DNA from: Microtetraspora sp. NBRC 13810
Lineage (GTDB): Bacteria; Actinomycetota; Actinomycetes; Streptosporangiales; Streptosporangiaceae
Direction: 5' to 3'
DNA: 64,000 bases
Assembly (NCBI RefSeq): GCF_030268685.1
Contig: NZ_BSRQ01000019.1
Coordinates: 1 to 64,000 of the forward strand
Shown piece by piece: positions 20,662-28,330 of this stretch; the first letter of the stretch is position 1; each line of letters starts with the position of its first letter. Position numbers and translations under genes: made by a program. Under the pieces are notes generated by a model that was not told the DNA's origin, searched no databases, and saw nothing but the letters and a program-made list of their open reading frames with translations.

Positions 20662-20685
20662 TTACAGGATGACTGTGTCCTGTAA
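20662..20685. promoter_or_regulatory. Perfect palindrome TTACAGGA-N8-TCCTGTAA
   Basis: An 8-bp perfect inverted repeat with an 8-bp spacer lies between the phospholipase gene (minus strand) and the riboswitch (plus strand). It could be an operator for either transcript. Confidence 0.5.
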
Positions 20686-20741
20686 GGTGCCGGGCGGCCC
20701 GCGGCCCGCGGTACGGCCCGCGACCGGGTGCGCCTGGGCTG

Positions 20742-20955
20742 CACCCGCAGTCGGTTCGCCCTGCCCGCCAGGCAGGCGCGTCGCAAGAGGGAACCCGGTG
20801 AGAATCCGGGACTGCCCCGCAGCGGTGAATGGGAACGACCGCCGTCACTCGCACTGGATCCGAGCACCGGATCCGGGAAGCGACGGCCAGTAGGCAACGC
20901 GGACTCCGGTCCGTGCCGCCCGTGAGTCCGAAGACCTGCCACTGCCCGCGTGCGA
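20742..20955 (+). promoter_or_regulatory. Cobalamin riboswitch with no downstream gene
   Basis: The core reads AGAGGGAACCCGGTGAGAAT, then CCGGGACTGCCCCGCAGCGG followed by TGA, the conserved B12-box region. The peripheral GGGAACGACCGCCGTCA and GAAGCGACGGCCAGTAGG blocks and the terminal GAGTCCGAAGACCTGCC match actinobacterial cobalamin riboswitches, which usually precede B12 uptake, nrd or metE genes. Here the next gene (DedA, 21178-21822) is on the opposite strand and I find no convincing plus-strand coding region. The 5' boundary is approximate. The 590-bp gap between the phospholipase and DedA genes is filled by this element, one palindrome and two hairpins. Confidence 0.88.
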
Positions 20956-21001
20956 CCCGAGGGCGGGCACGACGGTCCGGGGCAGGCGTGCCGACAGTGA
21001 C

Positions 21002-21041
21002 CACATCCGGTGATCAAAAATCCCCGTTATCACCGGATGTG
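21002..21041. terminator. Perfect hairpin 46 bases after the riboswitch
   Basis: CACATCCGGTGAT and ATCACCGGATGTG form a perfect 13-bp stem around a 14-base A/C-rich loop. In position it could end the riboswitch transcript. No T-tract follows. Confidence 0.6.
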
Positions 21042-21077
21042 TTGCTCAACCTGGGGACGACCCTAATAAGCGCACAA

Positions 21078-21138
21078 AGCACTGTCAGTCGTGCCAGCAC
21101 CCGACAGCCGGGTCGTGGTGGCACGCCTTGACAGTGCT
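21078..21138. repeat. Long interrupted stem-loop
   Basis: Three nested perfect stems are visible: AGCACTGTCA with TGACAGTGCT, GTGCCA with TGGCAC, and ACCCG with CGGGT. Small asymmetric bulges separate them. It lies 40 bp before the 3' end of the DedA gene and may be a second terminator or part of a structured RNA. Confidence 0.7.
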
Positions 21139-21177
21139 GAGAGGTCGGAAGCCTTCTGACACGGCCTTCGGAAGTGG

Positions 21178-21822
21178 CTACCCCCGCTGCTCGGCGAGCG
21201 TGCCGGCCGTTTCGCACGGCTCGCCGCGGCGGGACAGGAAACGGGTCACGGTGAAAGTGATCAGCAGGATGACAGCGGAAATGGCATAGCCGATGAGGTG
21301 CCCGTTGGCGCGCAACGTGTTTCCGACGAGCGCGCCGATCGCGGCGTAGGACGTGGACCAGACGACCGCCGCGAGGCACTCCCAGGCGAGGAACCGCCGG
21401 TACGGCATGCGCAGCGTGCCCGCCAGCACCGGCACCAGCGCGTGCATGAGCGGGATGAAGCGGGAACCCGCCAGCGCCCAGCCGCCGCCCCGGCCGAGCA
21501 CCAGCCGCTCGGCCCGGCGCCAGTTGCGCTCCCCCAGCCTGCGACCGGCCCGGCTGTGCCGTACCCGCGGCCCCCAGTGGTAGCCGAGCAGGTAGCCGCC
21601 CGTCTGCCCGATCAGCGCCCCCGCGACCGCGACCAGCACCAGCGGCGGGAACTCGGCCACGGATGTCACGCTCGCCCCCGCGAGGAGCACGACGCCGTCA
21701 CCGGGGACGAGGAGCCCGAGGAAGAGCGAGGTCTCGACGACCAGGAACACGCTGACCACCAGCGCGACGGTGACGCCCTGCTGTGTCGCCAGCCAGTCGA
21801 GGACCCCGGCGATCACTGCCAT
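21178..21822 (-). CDS. DedA-family membrane protein
   Basis: A 214-residue integral membrane protein. The DedA marks are the re-entrant VVETSLFLGLLVPGDGVVLLAG near residue 28 and GSRFIPLMHALVPVLAGTLRMPYRRFL near 118, with further membrane segments at about 70-95, 150-170 and 175-195. Relatives flip or transport lipid carriers and affect proton-motive force. Its 3' end faces the riboswitch transcript, so read-through would be antisense to it. Confidence 0.92.
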   Translation of the reverse strand: MAVIAGVLDWLATQQGVTVALVVSVFLVVETSLFLGLLVPGDGVVLLAGASVTSVAEFPPLVLVAVAGALIGQTGGYLLGYHWGPRVRHSRAGRRLGERNWRRAERLVLGRGGGWALAGSRFIPLMHALVPVLAGTLRMPYRRFLAWECLAAVVWSTSYAAIGALVGNTLRANGHLIGYAISAVILLITFTVTRFLSRRGEPCETAGTLAEQRG

Positions 21823-21989
21823 GGCGAATCACCGCCCCCCTCCGTCGCCCCGCTGCCGCCCCTGCCGTGCGCTCCTGACACCCTCCCCCACATCCGGTCG
21901 CCTGTCTGTACGGTTGGCACCCGTATCCCCAGGGGGACAACCCTCCCGCGAACCCACCCGCCAGCGGGATCGCGCGCTCCTTCCGCTGA

Positions 21990-22808
21990 TCACAGCCGGG
22001 CCGGTTGCCTGCCCTTCGGGCGCGGCGGGTCCTGGCGGGCGAGGAGAAGGTCGAGTTTGGCCTGCACCGCCGCGAGTTCCTCCTTCACGACGCCGAGTTC
22101 GGCCTGGGTCTGCAGCTCGGACGGCGACGCCTCCGCGTCGTTCATGGCGTTGACCACCACCGCGATGAACAGGTTCAGCGCCACGAAGGTGGACATGAGG
22201 ATGTAGGTGATGAAGAAGACCCACGCCCACGGCTTGTGCTCCATGACCTCCTTGGCCAGGTTCCCCCAGTCGTCACCGGTCATGATCTGGAACAGCGTGA
22301 ACAGCGAGTACGGCAGCTCGCCGAACCGTTCGGGCACGATGTCGCCGAACAGCCTGGTGGCGATCACCGCCGCGATGTAGATCATCAGGACGAGCAGGCC
22401 GATGATGGAGGCCATTCCGGGGACGGCGGCGAGCAGGGCGCCGACCACGCGGCGCATGCTCGGCACCGCCGACACCAGCCGGAGCGCGCGCAGGATGCGC
22501 AGGGCGCGCAGCACCGACGTGGGACCGGAGGCCGGGATGAGCGCGATCACCACGATCACGGTGTCGAACCAGTTCCACGGATCGGCGAAGAAGGACCGGC
22601 GGTAGGCGTACAGCCGGGCGGCGATCTCCACGGTGAAGACGACCAGCGCGATCCGGTCGACCGCGTACAGCAGCCCGCCGATCTGTTCCACCAGGTAGGA
22701 GCTGGTCTCACATCCGATCGTGACGGCGTTGATGACGATGACCAGGATGATCGCCCGCTGGACGAACCGGGTCTCCAGGACATGACGAACGCGCTCTTGC
22801 CGCGACAA
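21990..22808 (-). CDS. Voltage-gated cation channel, NaChBac/CavAb-like
   Basis: A 272-residue six-helix channel subunit. I use the TTG start because AAGGAG lies six bases upstream; an ATG at 22904 is possible but has no such site. S4 carries arginines at three-residue spacing (RALRILRALRLV). The pore loop reads FQIMTGDDWGNL, with T177-G-D-D-W181. NaChBac-type sodium channels have TLESW, while the calcium-selective CavAb mutant and CatSper-type filters carry extra aspartates. S6 ends VALNLFIAVVVNAMND and a coiled coil follows (LGVVKEELAAVQAKLDLLLARQ), which would set the tetramer. Confidence 0.9.
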   Translation of the reverse strand: MSRQERVRHVLETRFVQRAIILVIVINAVTIGCETSSYLVEQIGGLLYAVDRIALVVFTVEIAARLYAYRRSFFADPWNWFDTVIVVIALIPASGPTSVLRALRILRALRLVSAVPSMRRVVGALLAAVPGMASIIGLLVLMIYIAAVIATRLFGDIVPERFGELPYSLFTLFQIMTGDDWGNLAKEVMEHKPWAWVFFITYILMSTFVALNLFIAVVVNAMNDAEASPSELQTQAELGVVKEELAAVQAKLDLLLARQDPPRPKGRQPARL

Positions 22809-22949
22809 CGTCGGCTCCTTGACGAGGGATGAGATGCACGATTGTGGATCATCATGTCGGGCGGAACCCGGGCGCGTGGCACCTACGGGAGAGACACCGA
22901 TCACAACTTGCGGGGCGGACGTCGCCCCGGGAGCCCGCGTCGCCGATCC

Positions 22950-23229
22950 TCACCCCTGGGCGGCGGGCCGGACGAAGCGCCGGCCCGCACCGCCCGGTCG
23001 CTCGTCACCCGCCGCGAGGACCGGACCGGCGTGCTTCCGGACCACCGCGGCGGCGTCCCGGCGCAGACCGGGGCCGTGCGCGGCGCGGTCGGCCGCGAGC
23101 TGCTCGGCGACGCTCCGCAGGACGGCGCGGAAGTCCGGGTCCTGGGACAGCTCGGCGAGTTCCACCCACGCCTCGACCTGTTCGAGGCCGGGCCAACTCG
23201 CCGATCGAGTAGACCGCGTCGCCTTCCAT
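22950..23229 (-). pseudogene. MerR-family regulator remnant with internal deletion
   Basis: The minus strand starts MEGDAVYSIGELAR, a classic MerR beginning, but after about 14 residues it jumps to what looks like the C-terminal effector part of such a protein (LEQVEAWVELAELSQDPDF to HAGPVLAAGDERP), which is in another frame. The helix-turn-helix recognition helix and wing are missing. A deletion of roughly 200 bp or more with a frame change fits. No function is expected. The surrounding 500 bp between the channel and kinase genes holds nothing else. Confidence 0.6.
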
Positions 23230-23308
23230 GCCCCCACCCTCACATCTCCCCCTGGAGGAGACTCAAGCCCGCCGTCCCACCGTAAAACCATTTGCCGTCT
23301 GGGGGACG

Positions 23309-24130
23309 ATGTCCAACATGAGCCGACCCGTCATATCCAACATGCGGACCGACCTCGTGGAGGTTCCCGCCGTCATCGCGGCGATCGCCGGGGGCGACGA
23401 CGTCACACCGGTGTGGGTCAACGAGCTCGGCGGCCTGACCTTCCGCCTGGAGGACGGGCACGGCGGCAGCCGGTACGCCAAGTGGGTCGCCGCCGGCACC
23501 CCGGAGATCGACCTGCCCGCCGAGGCGGAGCGGCTGAGCTGGGCGCAACGCTGGGCGACCGTCCCGCGGGTCGTCGAGCACGGCACGGACGCCGAGGGCG
23601 CGTGGCTGGTCGCCGAGGCGGTCCCGGGCCGCTCGGCGGTGGACCCCTCGCTGGCCGTCGATCCGGCGACCGTTGCGGCGAGCATCGGCCGGGGGCTGCG
23701 CGGGCTGCACGACGCCCTGCCCGTGGACGAGTGCCCGTTCGACTGGAGCGTCGAACGGCGGCTCGTCCGCGCCGACGAGCGCATCGCCGAGGGCGAGGGA
23801 CCGGCCGACCGGTTCCCCGAGCACCAGCACCTCGACACGGCGCAGGCCAGGGCGCTCATCGGCGCCCCGCCGCCGATCGACCGCCTCGTCGTCTGCCACG
23901 GCGACGCGTGCGTGCCCAACACGCTGCTGCACGACGACGGCGGGTTCGCCGCGCACGTGGACCTGGGCTCGCTCGGGGTGGCCGACCGGTGGGCCGACCT
24001 CGCGGTCGCCGCGTGGAGCCTGGACCTGGACTTCGGCCCGGGATACGACGGCTTCCTGTACGAGGGGTACGGCGTCGCCCCCGACCCCGAGCGGCTCGCC
24101 TACTACCGGCTGCTCTGGGACATGGCCTGA
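23309..24130 (+). CDS. APH(3')-like aminoglycoside phosphotransferase
   Basis: A 273-residue kinase with the full APH(3') active-site set: VVCHGDACVPNTLL (His197, catalytic Asp199, Asn204) and the Mg2+ motif VDLGSLGVADRWADLAVA (Asp218). The start MSNMSRPV is supported by GGGGGA four bases upstream; the second ATG at 23318 is possible. Family members phosphorylate the 3'-hydroxyl of kanamycin-type aminoglycosides. As a chromosomal gene in an actinomycete it may be intrinsic resistance or act on another substrate. No antibiotic cluster is adjacent. Confidence 0.85.
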   Translation: MSNMSRPVISNMRTDLVEVPAVIAAIAGGDDVTPVWVNELGGLTFRLEDGHGGSRYAKWVAAGTPEIDLPAEAERLSWAQRWATVPRVVEHGTDAEGAWLVAEAVPGRSAVDPSLAVDPATVAASIGRGLRGLHDALPVDECPFDWSVERRLVRADERIAEGEGPADRFPEHQHLDTAQARALIGAPPPIDRLVVCHGDACVPNTLLHDDGGFAAHVDLGSLGVADRWADLAVAAWSLDLDFGPGYDGFLYEGYGVAPDPERLAYYRLLWDMA

Positions 24131-24638
24131 CCTTCTCGGTTCAGCCGGGCGCGCTGCCCGTTCCGCACCGCGTCGAACCCCCTGCGCATCGCCCGGTCGG
24201 CGAGGACGCTCAGCTCGCCGGTGACCTTGCCGAGCCGCGGCCCGTCGAGGATGAACCGCAGCGCGCCGCCGGGACGGCCGCCCTGGCGACGTTGGTGACG
24301 TTCGCCCAGTGCAGGCCGTGGTCGCGCAGGACGTCGCTGCGCCCCGGCCTGTGAGCGGACCTTCGCGCACGGCACGTGCAACTACTTCGGCTATGGCTGC
24401 CGATCCTCCCCTCACGGAGAACATGACCGCCGCCCGCCCACCCCCGGGGGCGGCTCCGCCTCCGCCTTCCCGGCCGGGGAGACGTCCTCCGCAGGAATGA
24501 ACGCCGGGCCGTGCGGCGCTTAACCCTGGTGTTCGCGCACAGCTAGCAGGGAGGCGGCGGAATGCGGAAGACGTCGGTGTTCGCCCGGCGAGGCGACCAG
24601 GAGGCGGCGTTCGCCGCGGTCGTGACCGGGGAGGCCCG
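24131..24638. other. Gap with a possible decayed minus-strand coding remnant
   Basis: No intact gene is visible. On the minus strand about 24127-24270 encodes ALRFILDGPRLGKVTGEL and LSVLADRAMRRGFDAVRNGQ, which looks like real protein, and upstream in another frame RDHGLHWANVTNVARAA. The two pieces may be one broken gene that I cannot name. The remainder is low-complexity GC-rich sequence. Confidence 0.35.
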
Positions 24639-25373
24639 ATGAGCGGGCACGTGCTGGACAACCCCACGCGGTCGTCGCTGGCCGGGCCGCACGCGCACCT
24701 CGCGGAGCGCCGCGGCGGCGTGCTGCGCTACCCGGTGGACGTCTCGCCGTTCCACGCGCTGCCGGACCGGCCCGGCCGGGCCGACTGGGACGACCTCGCC
24801 GCGCTCGCCGGACCCGGCGCCCTGGTCACCGTGGCAGGCTTCGACACCGAGCCGCCCGACGGGTGGGAGGTGGAGATGCGGCTGCCCGGCGTCCAGATGG
24901 TGGACGACGGCGTCGCCGCCGCGCCCGACGGGGAAGCGGTCCCGCTGGGTCCCGGGGACGTGCCGGAGATGCTCGACCTCGTCGCCAGGACCCAGCCGGG
25001 CCCCTTCCTGCCGCGTACCGTCGAGATGGGCGCCTACCTGGGCATCCGCCGTGACGGCAGGCTGGTGGCGATGGCCGGCGAACGCATGCGCCCACCCGGC
25101 TGGACGGAGATCAGCGCCGTCTGCACCGACCCGGCCTTCCGCGGCCAGGGCCTGGCGGCCCGCCTGGTGCGCGCCGTCGCCGCCGGCGTCCGCGCCCGCG
25201 GCGACGTCCCGCTGCTGCACGCCGCGGCGTCCAACGTCAACGCGATCCGGCTCTACGAGTCCCTCGGCTTCCGGCTCCGCCGCCGGCTCGTCTTCGGAGC
25301 CGTACGGGTGCCGGCCGGCGTCCCGGTCCTCGCCCAGGCCGGCCACGACGGGGAGGAGAGCGCCGAGTCCTGA
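24639..25373 (+). CDS. GNAT-family acetyltransferase (FR47-like)
   Basis: A 244-residue protein. The C-terminal half is a GNAT fold with motif A VCTDPAFRGQGLAARLVRAV and HAAASNVNAIRLYESLGFRLRR, the FR47-like signature. The N-terminal half (DNPTRSSLAGPHAHLAER) is the companion domain common in this group. The substrate is unknown. It starts ATG 24639 behind GGGGAGG and overlaps by one base pair pattern (ATGA) the end of a 26-codon frame of unknown meaning. Confidence 0.88.
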   Translation: MSGHVLDNPTRSSLAGPHAHLAERRGGVLRYPVDVSPFHALPDRPGRADWDDLAALAGPGALVTVAGFDTEPPDGWEVEMRLPGVQMVDDGVAAAPDGEAVPLGPGDVPEMLDLVARTQPGPFLPRTVEMGAYLGIRRDGRLVAMAGERMRPPGWTEISAVCTDPAFRGQGLAARLVRAVAAGVRARGDVPLLHAAASNVNAIRLYESLGFRLRRRLVFGAVRVPAGVPVLAQAGHDGEESAES

Positions 25374-25613
25374 CCCCGGTCCCGGACCGTCGCCGGTCTC
25401 CACCCCGCGGTCCGCGCCGCCCGGCCCTCTCCCATCGACGCCCCGCGCACCGGCGGCCGGCCCGGCCTGGCATCCTCCGGCCACCGGATGATCTTGACCC
25501 TGCCCGGATCTCCTTCGCATCATGGGGATGACGCTCGATTCAGGCCGTGACGTTCCCGGCGCGAATGATCTGCGATGCCGTCTCCATCACGAATCCGCGA
25601 CAGGGGAGAAGTC

Positions 25614-25898
25614 TTGCTCGAAGTTCGCAGAATCACGGCCCTGCTGGCGTGCGCCGGCGTGTTGGCCCTGCTCCCGGCGGCCCCGGCGGTCGCCGCCCCG
25701 CAGCCAGCGGCGGCGTCAGCGTGGACGCCGCCACCGGGATACGTCCTCGAAGGCACGTATCTCGGCCCCACCTGGTGTGACGAGGTGGGCAGCGCGGGGG
25801 TCGAAGACGGCCGGTGGGCCGACTACGTGTGCAACGACGTGCTGATCCGCCTGACCGATCTGTACATGCTCTACGGGCAGCTTTACGTCCGGCGGTGA
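25614..25898 (+). CDS. Small secreted protein of unknown function
   Basis: A 94-residue protein from a TTG that follows GGGGAGAA by three to five bases; an in-frame ATG at 25575 is an alternative. The N-terminus RRITALLACAGVLALLPAAPAVA is a signal peptide. The mature part has two cysteines (TWCDEVG and YVCNDVL) and is aromatic-rich (LTDLYMLYGQLYVRR). No family is recognised. A strong hairpin follows. Confidence 0.7.
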   Translation: MLEVRRITALLACAGVLALLPAAPAVAAPQPAAASAWTPPPGYVLEGTYLGPTWCDEVGSAGVEDGRWADYVCNDVLIRLTDLYMLYGQLYVRR

Positions 25899-25903
25899 AA
25901 TGC

Positions 25904-25932
25904 CCGGCGCCCGCCCCGTGGGCGGGCGCCGG
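25904..25932. terminator. Bidirectional GC-rich hairpin
   Basis: CCGGCGCCCGCCC and its perfect 13-bp complement enclose a three-base loop, between the convergent secreted-protein and GlsB-type genes. Confidence 0.8.
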
Positions 25933-25946
25933 TCCGCGGTCCGGCG

Positions 25947-26219
25947 TCAGCCGGCGTGGCGGCGGTGGTAGGCCGCGGCGGCCAGCGCGACGCCGGCGGC
26001 GGCCAGGACCACCTGGATGATCAGCTCGATCCAGTCGATGCCCCGGGTCTCGGCCACCCCCAGCCCGGCGGCGATGCCGGTGCCGATGAACGCGGCGATG
26101 ATGCCGATGACGACGGTCAGCCAGATCGGGATGTGCTGCCGGCCCGGGAGGACCAGGCGGCCGAGCGCTCCGATGACGATGCCGATGATCAGTGCGGAGA
26201 AGATGCCGGTGACTTCCAT
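25947..26219 (-). CDS. GlsB/YeaQ/YmgE-family stress membrane protein
   Basis: A 90-residue protein with three membrane segments: IFSALIIGIVIGALGRLVLPG, LTVVIGIIAAFIGTGIAAGL and LIIQVVLAAAGVALAAAAYH. The glycine-patterned helices and the order match the transglycosylase-associated (GlsB) family, small inner-membrane proteins often induced by stress. The exact role is unknown. Confidence 0.9.
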   Translation of the reverse strand: MEVTGIFSALIIGIVIGALGRLVLPGRQHIPIWLTVVIGIIAAFIGTGIAAGLGVAETRGIDWIELIIQVVLAAAGVALAAAAYHRRHAG

Positions 26220-26427
26220 GACTCACGCTCCCGTGAGACGGCCCCCGGCTCGTCTCGGCCGCGGGCGGTAAGTCTCACTCATACCCGTCAACGCTCGCTC
26301 TACCTGTGGCGTTCCCCGCCGATGGGTTCCGGGGGCCAGGAACCTTACCGCACGCGAATGTGAGAGTTCTGTGATCTATGGTGCGGTTCTTGCCTAAAAT
26401 CCGGAAGGAACGGGGAGAGGAAAGGCG

Positions 26428-27234
26428 ATGACGGAGAGCGCACCCACGGGCATTGACCCGACCATCCCGAGCGTCGCCCGGATGTACGACTACTACCTCG
26501 GCGGCAAGGACAACTTCGCCTCCGACCGGGCCGCCGCCGAGGAGTTCATGAAGGTCGTGCCCACCATCCGGGAGATCGCCAGGGAGAACCGGCGGTTCCT
26601 GATCCGGGCGGTCCGCACCCTGACCGACCTCGGCATCCGGCAGTTCGTGGACATCGGGACCGGGTTGCCGACCCAGCGGAACGTGCACGAGGTCGCGCAC
26701 GAGACCGCTCCCGACGCGAAGATCGTCTACATGGACAACGACCCGATCGTGCTCATCCACGCCCGCGCGCTGCTCGCGGACAACCCCGAGACGATCGTGG
26801 TGGACGCCGACCTGCGGCAGCCGAAGGCGCTCATGGAGCATCCCGAGCTGCGCGCGCACATCGACTTCGACCGGCCGGTGGCGCTGCTGATGTTCGCCAT
26901 CGTGCACTTCGTCCCGGACGACGCCGAGGCCGCGGACATCGTCGCCCGGCTGCGCGAGCCACTGCGTCCCGGCAGCTATCTCGCCATGTCGCACGGCTAC
27001 GCGGGGAGCATGACCCGCGAGCAGATCCACGCCGGTCAGGCCGCCTACCGCATGACGGCCAGCGGCACGCTGATCCCGCGTGACGTCGAGCAGTTCACCG
27101 GCTACTTCGACGGGCTGCGGCTGCTGTCGCCGGGCATCGTCCCCGCGCCGGCCTGGCGGCCCGACATCGTCTTCGGCGACGAGCCCGACTTCTCCCGGCC
27201 CGGCCTGCTCGCCGCCGTGGGCGAGGTCGTCTGA
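26428..27234 (+). CDS. SAM-dependent methyltransferase, DUF574 family
   Basis: A 268-residue protein of the actinobacterial S-adenosyl methyltransferase family PF04672. It starts PSVARMYDYYLGGKDNFASDR, the family hallmark, followed by the SAM loop FVDIGTGLPTQRNVHEVA and the acidic VYMDNDPIVL. The C-terminus carries the LRPGSYLAMSHGY block. Many paralogues occur per genome and substrates are unknown. GGGAGAGGAAAGG lies ahead of the ATG. Confidence 0.92.
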   Translation: MTESAPTGIDPTIPSVARMYDYYLGGKDNFASDRAAAEEFMKVVPTIREIARENRRFLIRAVRTLTDLGIRQFVDIGTGLPTQRNVHEVAHETAPDAKIVYMDNDPIVLIHARALLADNPETIVVDADLRQPKALMEHPELRAHIDFDRPVALLMFAIVHFVPDDAEAADIVARLREPLRPGSYLAMSHGYAGSMTREQIHAGQAAYRMTASGTLIPRDVEQFTGYFDGLRLLSPGIVPAPAWRPDIVFGDEPDFSRPGLLAAVGEVV

Positions 27235-27262
27235 CCCGCGGCGGGCAGCGGATCGCCGAGGT

Positions 27263-28294
27263 TCACAGGCGGGCCGTCAGGGCGGCGACGACGGCGGACG
27301 CGGGGCCGGTCGGGGCGTGGCGGTGGCCGGTGCCGGCCCACAGGTGGAGCCGGTCGGCGTCGCCGGCCGCCGCGGCGGCGGCGCGTAGCTCGCGGGTCAG
27401 GTGGTGCACGGCCGGGTAGCCGTGCGGCGCGCCCGCGTCGTGCCGGTCCACGAAGCCGTTGCGCAGGCTGCGCGCGGGACGGCCGGTGAAGGCGCGGGTG
27501 ACCACCGTCTCGGTGAAGGCGGGATCGACGAGGGCGTCCCGGTGCGTACGGCCGGCCCCGCTCTCGTCGGTGCGCAGCAGCAGCGTGCCCACCATGACGG
27601 CGCTCGCCCCGGCGGCGACCAGGTCGCGCACGTCGCCGGGGCCCGCCACCCCGCCGCCCGCGATGACCGGCAGCCCGGTCTCCAGCACGATCCTGCGGAC
27701 CAGGCCGGGCAGCGGGACCGCCGGCGCCGGCCGGTCGGGCGTGTGCGTGGCGCTGTGCCCGCCGGCCGCGCCGCCCTGCACCACGAAGCCGTCGGCCCCC
27801 AGGTCGCGGGCCGCCGCCGCCTCGGCCTCGCCGGTCACCGTGACCAGCACCCGGGACCCGGCCCGGCGCAGCGCGGCGACCGCCGCCGCGCCCGGCAGGC
27901 CGAAGGTGAAGCTGACGACCGGCACCGGCGTCTCCAGGAGCTGGTCGATCTTGTCCTGCCAGTGGTCGTCGTCGGTGACGAGCGGGGCGCCGGCGAGGTC
28001 CAGCCCGTAGGGCCGCCCCTCGTCGGCCAGCTCCCGCGCGTACCTGCGGAACTCCTCCTCATCGACCGGCACGTGGTTCGGCACGAAGACGTTCACCCCG
28101 AACTCCACCCCGGCCCCCCGCAGCCCCTCCATCTCCGACCGCAGCGCCTCGGGGGTCTTCATCCCCGCGGGCAGAAACCCGAACCCGCCCGCCGAGGTCA
28201 CCGCCGACACCAGGGCCGGCGTGGTCGCGCCCGCCATCGGCGCGGCGATCAGCGGAATGTCCCTGTCCAGCAGCCGGTCCCACACGCTCGCCAT
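27263..28294 (-). CDS. Nitronate monooxygenase family protein
   Basis: A 343-residue FMN-dependent TIM barrel. PLIAAPMAGATTPALVSAV, FGVNVFVP, DGFVVQGGAAGGHSATH with the catalytic-type His, and the FMN phosphate site IAGGGVAGPGDVRDLVAAGASAVMVGT (in part) are all in order. Members oxidise propionate-3-nitronate or alkyl nitronates. The gene starts 36 bp after the LysR stop on the same strand, so the regulator may be cotranscribed with it. Confidence 0.9.
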   Translation of the reverse strand: MASVWDRLLDRDIPLIAAPMAGATTPALVSAVTSAGGFGFLPAGMKTPEALRSEMEGLRGAGVEFGVNVFVPNHVPVDEEEFRRYARELADEGRPYGLDLAGAPLVTDDDHWQDKIDQLLETPVPVVSFTFGLPGAAAVAALRRAGSRVLVTVTGEAEAAAARDLGADGFVVQGGAAGGHSATHTPDRPAPAVPLPGLVRRIVLETGLPVIAGGGVAGPGDVRDLVAAGASAVMVGTLLLRTDESGAGRTHRDALVDPAFTETVVTRAFTGRPARSLRNGFVDRHDAGAPHGYPAVHHLTRELRAAAAAAGDADRLHLWAGTGHRHAPTGPASAVVAALTARL

Positions 28295-28330
28295 GGTTCT
28301 CTCCTTCCACGCGTCCCAAGTCGCACTCTG

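Noticed and set aside
20829-21131. A 100-codon plus-strand frame after the riboswitch, considered as its missing target gene
   Set aside because: It starts inside the aptamer, crosses both hairpins, and has no family resemblance or ribosome site.
24103-24381. A 92-codon minus-strand frame overlapping the end of the APH(3')-like gene
   Set aside because: Part of it looks like real protein, but the preceding portion is in another frame and no family could be named, so it is recorded only as a possible remnant.
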